64,000 bases of DNA from JASLEW01 sp035544895. Lineage in GTDB: Bacteria > Acidobacteriota > Thermoanaerobaculia > Multivoradales > UBA5704. Position 1 is the first letter of the stretch; every line of letters begins with the position of its first letter. This document shows, one piece after another, positions 17,160 to 26,857 of the stretch. Location: NCBI GenBank assembly GCA_035544895.1, contig DASZZM010000068.1:1-64000 (forward strand). Direction: 5' to 3'. The notes under the pieces are model-generated. The model saw only the letters and a list, made by a program, of their open reading frames with translations, did no database searches and was not told the origin of the DNA. The translations under genes were made by a program, and so were the position numbers.

Positions 17160-17789
17160 TTACGAGCCACTCTCTTCGCCGGTTTCGCCCGGCTGACCGG
17201 CATCCCCAAGGTCGCCCGCCGCCGGCGGCGCCCAGCCGAGGGCCGTCATCGTCTCGGCGAGCTCCTTGCGGGCGCGGTGAAGATGGGTCTTGACCGTGCC
17301 GATCGGCAGCTCGGTTGCATCGCCGATCTCCTTGTACGACAGCCCCTCGAGGTAACGCAAGATCACCACCTCGCGGTAGTCGGGCCGCAGCCGCGCGATG
17401 GCGCGCTCGAGCGACCGCGCCATCGCGTGCCTCTCCGTAGCCGCGTCCGGACGCTCCGTCGAAGAGTCGGCGAGCACTGTGGCAATGCCGCCACCGTCCT
17501 CCCGGGTCTCCAAGGACAGCGTCTCCGGCGCGCTCCGGCGCAGGTGGTCGATGGTGGTGTTGTGCGCCACTTTGAACAGCCAGCTCGCGAACTTGCGCCG
17601 CGGGTCGTAGGTGTCGAGGCGGCGAAATGCCTTGACGAAGACCTCTTGCGCCAGATCTTCGGCGGCCGCCGGGTCGCGGACCATGCGCGCCACCAAGCCG
17701 TAGACCGGGCGTTCGAACCGCACCACCAACTCACGAAACGCATCCTGCGAGCCGGCCAGGGCCTGCTCTACCAGCTCGGCATCGGTCAT
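17160..17789 (-). CDS. ECF (extracytoplasmic function) RNA polymerase sigma factor
   Basis: A 209-residue sigma-70 family factor with only regions 2 and 4. Region 2 shows DLAQEVFVKAFRRLDTYDP and FASWLFKVAHNTTIDHLRR. Region 4 shows LRPDYREVVILRYLEGLSYKEIGD and PIGTVKTHLHRARKEL. This is the RpoE-like layout. A short acidic tail follows. It is the first gene of a three-gene unit with a membrane anti-sigma candidate and a bactofilin-like membrane protein, so it probably responds to an envelope signal. Confidence 0.93.
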   Translation of the reverse strand: MTDAELVEQALAGSQDAFRELVVRFERPVYGLVARMVRDPAAAEDLAQEVFVKAFRRLDTYDPRRKFASWLFKVAHNTTIDHLRRSAPETLSLETREDGGGIATVLADSSTERPDAATERHAMARSLERAIARLRPDYREVVILRYLEGLSYKEIGDATELPIGTVKTHLHRARKELAETMTALGWAPPAAGDLGDAGQPGETGEESGS

Positions 17790-17922
17790 ATCTTAGCTGC
17801 CAACCCGCCCCTGCCCTCTCGGGACCAAAGTCTTGTCGACACCTGGCTCGCTTGCGCCGCGCGCTCAGATGAGGTCAGATACGGGCCGAATCCTAGCGAG
17901 TTCTCGACAAGGAGGAGCCGCG

Positions 17923-18495
17923 ATGCGCAAGACACTGTGCGTTTCCATTCCGGTCCTGGCCCTGCTTGCCGCCGCCCCCACTGGCGCCGGCGCCGGCACG
18001 CTTGCCGGCGTGACCTTACCCGACAAGGCGGCTGGCGACGGCCAGAGCCTGGTCCTCAACGGCATGGGGCTGCGCAAGAAGTTCTTCGTCAAAGTCTACG
18101 TTGGCGGCCTCTACCTGCCCGCCAAGGAGAGGTCGGCGGCCAAGATCCTGGCCGCCGACGCGCCGCGCCGCATGGTGCTGCACTTCGTCTACAGCGTCAG
18201 CGCCAAGCAGATGTGCGATGCCTGGAACGAGGGGCTGGAGGACAACGTGTCCAAGCCTTCCGCCGCGCTACGCGCCGATTTCAAGACGTTGTGCGGCTAC
18301 ATGGAGCCGATCGACAAGGGGCAAGAGCTGGTGCTGACCTACCTTCCCGGCGAAGGTACGCGGGTCGAAGTCAACGGCAAGCTCAAGGGCACGATCCAGG
18401 GCAAGCCGGCCGCCGATGCCCTCCTCTCCACCTGGCTGGGGCCCAAGCCGGGCCCGGGTGAAGACTTCAAGAAGGCCGTCCTGGGAGGGGGCTGA
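17923..18495 (+). CDS. secreted chalcone-isomerase-like protein
   Basis: A 190-residue protein with a signal peptide (MRKTLCVSIPVLALLAAAP) followed by a CHI-like domain: GVTLPDKA, LNGMGLRKKFFVKVYVGGLYLP, RRMVLHFVYSVSAKQM, LTYLPGEGTRVEVNG, STWLGPKPG. Bacterial members are periplasmic and of unknown function; they are not known to isomerise chalcones. The ATG at 17923 has GGAGGAG 6 nt upstream. The frame extends further upstream without a ribosome site. It is divergent from the ECF operon. Confidence 0.85.
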   Translation: MRKTLCVSIPVLALLAAAPTGAGAGTLAGVTLPDKAAGDGQSLVLNGMGLRKKFFVKVYVGGLYLPAKERSAAKILAADAPRRMVLHFVYSVSAKQMCDAWNEGLEDNVSKPSAALRADFKTLCGYMEPIDKGQELVLTYLPGEGTRVEVNGKLKGTIQGKPAADALLSTWLGPKPGPGEDFKKAVLGGG

Positions 18496-18525
18496 ATTGG
18501 AGGAGAACCTAGAGCGAGAGGTCTG

Positions 18526-18581
18526 AGAACTCCTGCCGCGAGAGGGAGGGGGCGTCCCCGAGGGGTTGCGGGGGGCGATCC
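18526..18581 (-). repeat. R1 repeat, deleted copy E
   Basis: On the minus strand it reads GGATCGCCCCCCGCAACCCC, TCGGGGACGCCCCC, TCCCTCTCGCGGCAGGAGTT. It matches copies A-D without their central hairpin. Its end also matches the right flank of copy C (CTCTCGCGGCAGG). Confidence 0.7.
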
Positions 18582-18616
18582 AAAAAAAGAGGAGCGCGGT
18601 CGGAGCGCTCCTTTTT
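18582..18616. terminator. bidirectional rho-independent terminator
   Basis: AGGAGCGC ... GCGCTCCT is a perfect 8-bp stem with a 7-nt loop. T5 follows on the plus strand, and A7 precedes it, giving T7 on the minus strand. It sits between the convergent CHI-like gene and uppP and can serve both. Confidence 0.85.
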
Positions 18617-18747
18617 GGGAGGGATGAGAGGAGGGTCTGCCTCCCCGCGAGAAGCAGCCTAGCCGACTTATTGATACTTGTCAATATGGACAAGTGTTCC
18701 TGTTGCTCCCGGCCAAGCGGTGCCGGCCCGGGCCCTCAAACGGGCCC

Positions 18748-19563
18748 TCAAACGACGCCCCGCAGGTAGACGACGAGGACGATGACCACGGCCAGGACGA
18801 GACGGTAGACCACGAAGACCGTGAGGCGCTGGCGGCGCAAGTACGAGAGCAGCCAGCCGATCACCACGTAGCCGGCGGCGCCGGAGACCGCGATGGCGAT
18901 CAGGATCGTCGGCATCTGCGACCACAAGCTCCCTTCTTGCCACAGTTTGAGCAGATCATAGGCGCCGACCAGGATGCCGATCGGCACCGAGAGCAGGAAG
19001 GTGAAGCGAGCCGCCGCCGGCCGCGTCAAGCCGAGCAACAGGCCGGCGCTGATGGTGATGCCGGAGCGGGAAGTGCCCGGCACCAGGGCCAGAGACTGCG
19101 CGAGCCCGACCAGGAGCGCATCGCGCCAGCCCAGGGCGCCGATCTCTCTTTCCTGCCGGCCCGAGCGGTCGGCCCAAAGCAGGACCAGGGCATAGAAAAA
19201 GGTGGTGCCGGCGATCAGCAGCGGGGTGCGGAAGTGCGTGGAGATCGGCTTGTGGAAGGCGAGCCCCAGGATAGCGGCGGGGATGGTCCCCACCACCAGG
19301 GCGGTGGCGAGCCGCCGGGGCGCGAAGCCGTGGTGGCCAGGCTCGCCGGTCAACACCCCGGCCACCAGGTCGCGCAGGTCGGCGCGAAAGTAGATGATGA
19401 CCGCCAGCAAGGTGCCGGTATTGGTGGCGATGTCGAAGGACAGCCCCTGGTCCGGCCAGCCCAAGAAGTAGGGGACCAGGATCAGGTGCCCGGACGAGCT
19501 GATCGGCAGGAACTCGGTCACCGCCTGGACCAGCGACAGCACGACCGCCTGGAAAGGTGTCAC
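18748..19563 (-). CDS. uppP: undecaprenyl-diphosphatase
   Basis: A 271-residue polytopic BacA/UppP enzyme that dephosphorylates undecaprenyl-PP to recycle the lipid carrier for peptidoglycan, O-antigen and Ara4N transfer. Motifs are LVQAVTEFLPISSSGHL near the N terminus (Glu17 region) and the catalytic PGTSRSG. About eight hydrophobic helices are visible. It begins at ATG 19563. A GGGCCCTCAAAC direct repeat lies just past its end (18730-18753). Confidence 0.96.
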   Translation of the reverse strand: MTPFQAVVLSLVQAVTEFLPISSSGHLILVPYFLGWPDQGLSFDIATNTGTLLAVIIYFRADLRDLVAGVLTGEPGHHGFAPRRLATALVVGTIPAAILGLAFHKPISTHFRTPLLIAGTTFFYALVLLWADRSGRQEREIGALGWRDALLVGLAQSLALVPGTSRSGITISAGLLLGLTRPAAARFTFLLSVPIGILVGAYDLLKLWQEGSLWSQMPTILIAIAVSGAAGYVVIGWLLSYLRRQRLTVFVVYRLVLAVVIVLVVYLRGVV

Positions 19564-19630
19564 ATCCGGCTCCCCTGAGTGCTGAGTTGGCGCCGCTACT
19601 GGAAGGCCCTGAGCATAAACGATCCAGGCC

Positions 19631-19722
19631 TACTCAAAGCATCGATCGGATCGCCCCCCGCAACCCCTCGATCCCCTTCCCTCCCCTCCGGGGGGGAAGG
19701 GGACGCCCCCTCCCCTGGCGCA
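19631..19722 (+). repeat. R1 repeat, copy B
   Basis: Begins TACTCAAAGCATCGATCGG and continues CCCCCCGCAACCCCTCGATC, the G/C hairpin, then GACGCCCCCTCCCC. It differs from copies A and C by a few substitutions. It lies between divergent uppP and rmlB. Confidence 0.85.
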
Positions 19723-19877
19723 CCAACTTTCGAGCTCTCACCCCGATGTCCGGCCAAGGCCGCGGCCCTTGAGCGGGGCCGATTGTATATACTTCGCTGG
19801 CGACCTGGGCGCCGTCCTCCGCCTGGGCTTCTCACCGGCAATCGCAACTCTTCTTGGCCACTCACCCCGACCCGTCC

Positions 19878-20984
<1,107 letters not shown>

Positions 20985-20986
20985 AG

Positions 20987-21541
20987 ATGAATTTCGTCCC
21001 CACCGCGTTGCCCGGCGTCATCCGCATCGAGCCGCGGATGTTCCGCGACGAGCGCGGCTACTTCCTGGAGATCTATCACCAGCGCAAGTTCCGCGACAAC
21101 GGCATCGTCGAGGCGTTCGTCCAGGACAACCACTCGTACTCGGCCGTGCGCGGCACGCTGCGCGGCTTGCACGCCCAGCTGCTGCGCCCACAGGGCAAGC
21201 TGGTGCGGGTCGTCCTGGGGGAGATCTTCGACGTCGCGGTCGATCTGCGACCGGGCTCGCCCACCTTCGGAGAGTGGGTGGGCGAAGTCTTGTCGGGGGA
21301 AAACCTCCACCAGCTCTATGTGCCGGGAGGCTTCGCGCACGGCTTCTGCGTGCTGAGCGAGAGCGCGCACGTGCAATACAAATGCACCGAGCTCTACGAC
21401 CCGGCGGACGAGATCGTCGTGGCCTGGAACGACCCCGAGATCGGAATCGAGTGGCCGGTCGCCCAACCGATCCTCAACGAGCGTGACCGCACGGCCCCGC
21501 GCCTGGCCGAGATCGTGCAGCGTCTCGGCGTCTACCGGTAG
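20987..21541 (+). CDS. rfbC: dTDP-4-dehydrorhamnose 3,5-epimerase
   Basis: A 184-residue cupin-fold RmlC that epimerises C3 and C5 of the keto sugar made by RfbB. It has the family's RDERGYF, the catalytic-His motif LRGLHAQ (most have LRGLHYQ or HFQ), VVLGEIFDVAVDLR, LYVPGGFAHGF and KCTELYDP. It starts 2 nt after the rfbB stop, so the two are cotranscribed. Confidence 0.95.
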   Translation: MNFVPTALPGVIRIEPRMFRDERGYFLEIYHQRKFRDNGIVEAFVQDNHSYSAVRGTLRGLHAQLLRPQGKLVRVVLGEIFDVAVDLRPGSPTFGEWVGEVLSGENLHQLYVPGGFAHGFCVLSESAHVQYKCTELYDPADEIVVAWNDPEIGIEWPVAQPILNERDRTAPRLAEIVQRLGVYR

Positions 21542-21600
21542 GGACCGGCCAGCTGTCCTTCGACCCGGGAGGCAGCGCCGGGGCCGGGGCAGCAGAAGAC

Positions 21601-23208
21601 ATGACCGACGACCTCTTCTCGCCGAGCGACGTGCGGCAGATGGCGGAGCTGGGAATCGCGCCCGAGGAAGCGGCCCGGCATGTCGAGCTGTTCCGCAATC
21701 CACCGCCCTTCACGCGCCTGCTGCGCCCTTGCCGTCCTGGCGACGGCATCCGCACCCTGCGGGAGGATGAGCATCCCAGGCTGCTCGAACGTTTCGACGC
21801 GGCCTGCCGGCGCGGCCGGATCGGCAAGCTCGTGCCCGCCTCCGGCGCCGCGTCGCGCATGTTCAAGGCGCTGCAGTCTTATCTCGACCTGCTCGAGGCG
21901 GGCGGCGCGGCGCCGGGTTCAGAGCAGGCGATGGACCCCCCCATGCCCGAGGACGTCGCCGGATTCTTCGCCAACCTGCCCCGCTTCGCTTTCTTCGCGG
22001 ACCTGGCAGCCGCGGTGGCGCGACGCGGCCTCGATCTGGCGTCCGGCGCCGGAGGGCTGAACCCGGAGGCCCGCCGAATCGTCCTTGCCCACTTGCTCAC
22101 CGCGGCGGGCGGAGCCGGCCTCGATTACGCGGAGCTGCCGAAAGGGCTCATCCTGTTCCACCGCTATCCCGATCGGCCGCGCACGCCGTTCGAGGAGCAC
22201 CTCGTCGAAGCCGCCGAATACACGCGCGACGACACGGGCCTCTGCCGGCTGCATCTCACCGTCTCGCCGCAGCACGAAGGCGCTTTTCGCCGGTTGCTCG
22301 CCAGCGTCGCTCCGCGCTGGGAGGAGCGTGCCGGCGCGCACTTCGCGGTCTCCTTTTCCCACCAGCGGCGCTCGACCGACACACTCGCCGTCGAGTCCGA
22401 CAACCGGCCGTTCCGGTTGGCCGACGGCTCCTTGCTCTTTCGGCCGGGAGGCCATGGCGCCTTGCTCGAGAATCTGCAAGAGCTGGCGAAAACCGGCGCG
22501 GACGTCGTCCTGCTCAAGAATATCGACAACGTGGTGCCCGACCGCCTCAAGCCGCCGGTGGTGCTGTGGAAGAAGCTCCTGGCCGGCTACCTGCTAGAGC
22601 TCGCCGCGCGGGCCGGCGAGCTGCTCGCCGCGCTCGACGCGGACCTTCCCGACACGGAGCTCATGGAGGAGGCGCGGGGCTTCCTGGAGCGCGACCTGGG
22701 CCGGCGGCTGCCCGGAGGCTCTGCCGCGGCCAGCGTCGCCGAGCGGAAGCGGCTGCTGGTCGCCGGCCTCGAGCGCCCGCTGCGCGTCTGCGGCGTGGTG
22801 CGCAACCAGGGAGAGCCCGGCGGTGGCCCCTTCTGGGTGGAATCGGCGGCCGGAGAGATCTCGCCGCAGATCGTCGAGATCTCGCAGATCGAACCGCGCT
22901 CGGGCGAGCAGCAGGCGATCCTGCGCGACTCCACTCACTTCAACCCGGTCGACATCGCCTGCGCCCTGCGCGACCGCGCCGGGCGGCCTTTCGACCTGGC
23001 GCGCTTCGTCGACCCTTCGACCGTCTTCATCGCCGCCAAATCGCACGAAGGGCGTCCCCTCAAGGCCCTCGAGCGTCCCGGAATGTGGAACGGCGCCATG
23101 GCCGGCTGGAACACCGCCTTCGTCGAAGTGCCAGACGAGACTTTCGCCCCCGTCAAGACCGTCCTCGACCTGCTGCGGCCAGAGCACCAGCCTGACTCGG
23201 CCAGTTGA
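21601..23208 (+). CDS. DUF4301-family protein, possible nucleotidyltransferase-like
   Basis: A 535-residue protein that matches my memory of DUF4301 proteins of Bacteroidota and relatives. Residues around 80 read KLVPASGAASRMFK, resembling the nucleotide-binding loop of sugar-phosphate nucleotidyltransferases. LPKGLILFHRY, SFSHQRRSTDT, FRPGGHGALLENLQ and LLKNIDNVVPD are other conserved-looking blocks. No experimental function is known to me. Its position 59 nt after rfbC suggests a role in nucleotide-sugar metabolism, which is inference. The ATG at 21601 lacks a strong ribosome site. Its 3' end overlaps the convergent ldtD by 56 bp. Confidence 0.75.
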   Translation: MTDDLFSPSDVRQMAELGIAPEEAARHVELFRNPPPFTRLLRPCRPGDGIRTLREDEHPRLLERFDAACRRGRIGKLVPASGAASRMFKALQSYLDLLEAGGAAPGSEQAMDPPMPEDVAGFFANLPRFAFFADLAAAVARRGLDLASGAGGLNPEARRIVLAHLLTAAGGAGLDYAELPKGLILFHRYPDRPRTPFEEHLVEAAEYTRDDTGLCRLHLTVSPQHEGAFRRLLASVAPRWEERAGAHFAVSFSHQRRSTDTLAVESDNRPFRLADGSLLFRPGGHGALLENLQELAKTGADVVLLKNIDNVVPDRLKPPVVLWKKLLAGYLLELAARAGELLAALDADLPDTELMEEARGFLERDLGRRLPGGSAAASVAERKRLLVAGLERPLRVCGVVRNQGEPGGGPFWVESAAGEISPQIVEISQIEPRSGEQQAILRDSTHFNPVDIACALRDRAGRPFDLARFVDPSTVFIAAKSHEGRPLKALERPGMWNGAMAGWNTAFVEVPDETFAPVKTVLDLLRPEHQPDSAS

Positions 23209-25057
23209 CCAGCCTGGCGCGCAGCGCGGCGAGGTCGTTCCGGTGCGGCGTCTCCGCGGCCAGGGCCGCCTCCAGCCCGGCGTCGTGTTTGTACATGTCG
23301 TCGCGAAGCTCGAGAGTGCCGTCCGGGTCGACCCAGGCGGTCTGATAGACGATGTGGACCGGCAGCGGCCGCGCCAGCGCAATGGTCACAGTTCGGCCGG
23401 ACTCGACCTCGTCGGCGATCGCCTCCGGTGTCCATTTCGGATCGCCGGTCAACAGCACCCGCGCCAGCTCGGCGGGCTTTTCCAGGCGGATGCAGCCGTG
23501 GCTGAAATCGCGCTCGGAACGTGCGAAGAGCCGGCCGGCCGGCGTGTCGTGGAGGTAGACGTTGAAACGGTCGTTGACGACGAACTTGTACCGCCCCAGC
23601 GCATTGTCCCGCCCCGGCGGCTGCAGCAGCCGCAATGACGAGCCCGCCTTACCGAGCTGACGGACCTCCGCGGCGCCGAGGCTCGCCGGATCGATTGTGG
23701 CCGCGGCGTTGTCCCGGCGTTTGATCGCCAGTCCCTTGCGTGACAGGTAACCCGGGTCGCGCAACATCTGCGGCACGATCTCGTTCGCCACGATGGAGTC
23801 GGGGATGTGCCAGGTGGGATTGAGCACGATCTGGGTCAGCGGTTCGCTGAAGACGGGTGTCGCCAGGTGCGCTTTGCCCACGATGACGCGCATGGTCAGG
23901 ACGACCTCGCGGCCGTCGACGACGTTCAGGGTGAAGTCCGGCAGGTTGACCAGGATGTAACGGCTACCGAGATCACTCCCCATCCAGCGCCAGCGTTCCA
24001 TGTTGAGCTCGATCTGGCGGATGCGGCGCTCGATCGGGACCTCGAGGGCGGCGAGAGTCGCCGCGTCGACGGACGCCGAGAGGTCCAGGCCGTGCCTGGC
24101 TTGGAAGCGGGACAGCGCCCCGGCGAGCACCGCGTCGAAGTGCTCCGCAGCCGCGAGAGGGGTGCCGGCAGGCAGGTCGCCGGACGCGGCGAGGCGCGAC
24201 GCCAGGGCCGCCACCCGCGGCCCTTTGTCGCCCAGGCGCAGGCGCGGACCTGGTGGAATCGGTGGCCAGCCGCCCTTCGCGGCGAGGTCTCGATAGCTGG
24301 CCAGGGACTGGCGCAGACGCGCGTAGCCTTCCGCCCGTGGCGCCAGGCCGGATAAGACTCCAGCGACGTCGCCGCCCGCGCCGAGCGCGCGTTCCAGCGC
24401 CGCCACGAGATCGACCTGCGGCTGCGGGGTATGGGAGCCGAGGCGCGCCCTCTCGGATGGCTGCAGGCGCCCAAGCGAGATGTGACGGGCCGCGACCAGG
24501 AAGGTGTGCGTGAGGCCGACGTCCAGGTCCACGAGGTCCGCTACCCGCCGCTCGAGTGTGGGCGCCGCGCCGCCGGGAGCGCCCGCGGTCCCGGGAGGGG
24601 TGACGACGTCAGGAGGGGCCGCGGCGCCGGAGGCCGCCGCACGCACGGCCGCCAGCAGGCTCCCCAGCTCTTGCCGGGGGTAGAGCCGCTGGTCCAGGCC
24701 CTCGGCCGCCAATCCGTCGAGGACGCCGAGCAGGCGCTCCGCCGCGGGCTGCACGTCCCCGGCAAGCGACCAGGCCGGCCGATCGCCGCGCCGGCGATAG
24801 AAGGCGCGAAGCGCGTCCCAGGCCTGGACCCGCTCCCCATGGCCGCGCAACGCCGGCGGCATGCGCTCCGCCGCCCCCTCAACCGTCGCCTGCAGAGCCG
24901 AGGCGACGGCGGCTGACAACGACTCGTCCGCTCCCGACGGACCCTCGGCGTAGGCGAGAGCCACCGCCAGACCGGACTCGTCCGGTCCCGACGGGCCCTC
25001 GCCGTAGGCGAGCGCCACCGCCAGACCGCAGACTGTCATCGCTGCCAGTCCCCGCAT
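23153..25057 (-). CDS. L,D-transpeptidase of the YcbB/LdtD type
   Basis: A 634-residue periplasmic enzyme that makes 3-3 peptidoglycan cross-links. A signal region is followed by the scaffold domain (RAFYRRRGDRPAW, LDGLAAEGLD), a peptidoglycan-binding helix bundle (LRLGDKGPRVAALASRL), and a catalytic YkuD domain. That domain contains LNPTWHIPDSIV, the capping loop, and the active site SHGCIRL with its Cys. ATG 25057 is chosen because it leads directly into the signal region. That region carries an 18-residue tandem duplication (GLAVALAYGEGPSGPDES twice), so the signal peptide is doubled. The C terminus overlaps the DUF4301 gene. Confidence 0.9.
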   Translation of the reverse strand: MRGLAAMTVCGLAVALAYGEGPSGPDESGLAVALAYAEGPSGADESLSAAVASALQATVEGAAERMPPALRGHGERVQAWDALRAFYRRRGDRPAWSLAGDVQPAAERLLGVLDGLAAEGLDQRLYPRQELGSLLAAVRAAASGAAAPPDVVTPPGTAGAPGGAAPTLERRVADLVDLDVGLTHTFLVAARHISLGRLQPSERARLGSHTPQPQVDLVAALERALGAGGDVAGVLSGLAPRAEGYARLRQSLASYRDLAAKGGWPPIPPGPRLRLGDKGPRVAALASRLAASGDLPAGTPLAAAEHFDAVLAGALSRFQARHGLDLSASVDAATLAALEVPIERRIRQIELNMERWRWMGSDLGSRYILVNLPDFTLNVVDGREVVLTMRVIVGKAHLATPVFSEPLTQIVLNPTWHIPDSIVANEIVPQMLRDPGYLSRKGLAIKRRDNAAATIDPASLGAAEVRQLGKAGSSLRLLQPPGRDNALGRYKFVVNDRFNVYLHDTPAGRLFARSERDFSHGCIRLEKPAELARVLLTGDPKWTPEAIADEVESGRTVTIALARPLPVHIVYQTAWVDPDGTLELRDDMYKHDAGLEAALAAETPHRNDLAALRARLVNWPSQAGALAAAGRGRS

Positions 25058-25170
25058 CTTCGACACCCCGGATTCGCGTGTGTGCCTCGACGATTCGACA
25101 GGCTCGGGCGCGAGGCTTGCCATGCCCGCAGGGGCTACTGCCGGAGCCCTGCCCTTCCTACGCAACCATG

Positions 25171-25252
25171 GTGCAGGTCTCGTGCCGCCGGGTCTCCTCG
25201 GATGGAGCCCGGCAACCGAGGAGCGGTCCCGCGCCAGCAGCAAGACCTGCAC
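25171..25252. other. structured intergenic element with pseudoknot potential
   Basis: In the 342-bp gap upstream of ldtD, GTGCAGGTCT (25171-25180) pairs perfectly with AGACCTGCAC (25243-25252), followed by TTTT on the plus strand. Inside, CTCCTCGG pairs with CCGAGGAG, and the loop CCCGGC can pair with GCCGGG just upstream, an H-type pseudoknot. On the plus strand the segment GCCCGGCAACCG resembles part of the SAM-I core and GCGGTCCCGC part of the cobalamin core, but neither motif is complete. No plus-strand gene follows. On the minus strand it would be in the ldtD leader. Confidence 0.45.
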
Positions 25253-25399
25253 TTTTCCGCGCAGTTCTTGTGCTGGAGGTCACGGTCGCCCGTTTTCCCG
25301 GCCGCGTCCTGCGGGTGATCTTCGGAAGTAGACCTCGACGCCCATCGGGAGACAGCTCCAATCCCGAGCTCCGCAGCAGAGGGCTATCAGAAGCCCAGG

Positions 25400-26857
25400 C
25401 TAGCGAGCGACGCTTGCGTCCCGTGCAGCCACGGCCGCGGAGGACTCTTCGGGCAGCACGTCGGGCCACCAGCCCTGGGGGACGTCGAGGGGCCAGGGGC
25501 AGGTCCGCTGGATGCCCAGGTCGCGAAACATCGGCGAGTCGGAGCGCAGGGGAAAGACCACGGTCTCGTCGCCACGGCAGCGGTAGTCCGGGCTGCCGAA
25601 GGCCATGCCCAGGCCGACGAGGACCGCGCAGCCGGCGTAGACGGCGACCCCGATCGCGACCGGCCGCGCCAGGAGCCGGGGAGGGGCCTCCCAGCGCAGC
25701 CCTGCCGGCTGTTCCGGCGATGGGCGGCGAGGCGCGCGGGCCAGCGCGCCGAGCCAGAAGACGACGGGCAAGACGGCGGCGTGGAACAAGATCAGGCCCT
25801 GCCAGTACATGAAGGTGGTCGGAGAGAGTGCCAGCACCACGGCCGCGGCGGTGGCGGTCACGAGCACGTAGCCGCGCAGCCAGGCGCGGCCGGGAGCGTC
25901 CTCGGGAAAGCGGCGCAGCGCGCGGCGGCGCCAGCGCCGCCACAGCCAGAGGTTGGCGAGCAGCGGCAGCGCGATGCTCGTCCAGCCGACCACCTGAGTC
26001 AGCGCCCAGGAGGGCCAGAAGAGCCGGAGGTCGGCCGCGCTCCCGAACGCCTCGGAGAAGTCGAAGGTGGCCATCCTGCCGGCCAACGAGAGGGCCGGGT
26101 AGCGCAGCCAATACAGGGCGCCGCGCGGCAGCGAGTGAATCAGCCCGCGCCCGAGGAAGCCCTTGTGCACCTCGGCGAGCAGGGCGGGGTTGCGCAGGAC
26201 GTCTCGGAGCCAGGGGGCAAGGGGCAGACTGGCGGCCAGGAGACCGGCCAACGCGCCGGCGCGATGCAGCTTGAGATAGCCGCGCCACCAGAGCAGGGCC
26301 GAGGCGGCCACCAGCAGCAAGGCGGAGGCATGGATCTGCAGCGCCACGAGGAGGCCGGCAAAGTGAAGGAATGAGGCCCAGAAACCGGCCCGGCGGCGCT
26401 GGTCGAGCGCGGTTGCCAGGTGCAGCGCCCCGAACAGGTAGAGGTAGTTGGGGTTCCACAGAAAGCCCGAGTAATAGAGACGCCACGGGCCCAGCCAGTA
26501 GAAGACGGCGAGCAGCAGGCGCTCGTGCGCGGCGAGCACCGGGCGCACGGCGCGGTCGAGGATGACGAAGGCGAGGACATGAAAGAGGAGAACCACCAGG
26601 GTGGGGGCCCGGTGGTCATGCCAGACGAGAAGAGGCAGGCCGGTCAGCAGGCTGGTGATCCCGCCTGGCGACCTGCCTCCGGTCGACATCGGATTGCCGA
26701 ACGAGATGAACTGGCCCCTGGCCTCGAGCAGCCAGCCGCGGGCCAGCAGGTTGAGCTGATCGCCACCGACCTGGCTGCGCGCCACCATCAGCGCCGACAG
26801 CAGCAGCCCCGCGGCAAAGCACCCCCATACCAGCCGCCCCGCCGCGCGCTCGCTCAT
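25400..26857 (-). CDS. polytopic membrane protein, possible lipid-dependent glycosyltransferase
   Basis: A 485-residue protein with about ten hydrophobic helices (for example GLLLSALMVARSQVGGDQLNL, LVVLLFHVLAFVILD, GLLVALQIHASALLLVAASALL). The first loop has an acidic residue (VGGDQ) and a glycosyltransferase-C-like look, but I see no diagnostic motif. The C-terminal soluble tail has Cys-rich SPDYRCRGDE and RTCPWPLD. It starts in an ATGA overlap with the stop of the O-antigen ligase-like gene, so the two are coupled. Its function is not identified. Confidence 0.65.
   Translation of the reverse strand: MSERAAGRLVWGCFAAGLLLSALMVARSQVGGDQLNLLARGWLLEARGQFISFGNPMSTGGRSPGGITSLLTGLPLLVWHDHRAPTLVVLLFHVLAFVILDRAVRPVLAAHERLLLAVFYWLGPWRLYYSGFLWNPNYLYLFGALHLATALDQRRRAGFWASFLHFAGLLVALQIHASALLLVAASALLWWRGYLKLHRAGALAGLLAASLPLAPWLRDVLRNPALLAEVHKGFLGRGLIHSLPRGALYWLRYPALSLAGRMATFDFSEAFGSAADLRLFWPSWALTQVVGWTSIALPLLANLWLWRRWRRRALRRFPEDAPGRAWLRGYVLVTATAAAVVLALSPTTFMYWQGLILFHAAVLPVVFWLGALARAPRRPSPEQPAGLRWEAPPRLLARPVAIGVAVYAGCAVLVGLGMAFGSPDYRCRGDETVVFPLRSDSPMFRDLGIQRTCPWPLDVPQGWWPDVLPEESSAAVAARDASVAR

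Noticed and set aside
25171..25252. SAM-I or cobalamin riboswitch
   Set aside because: Only short parts of either core are present and no suitable gene follows on the matching strand. Kept as an unassigned structured element.
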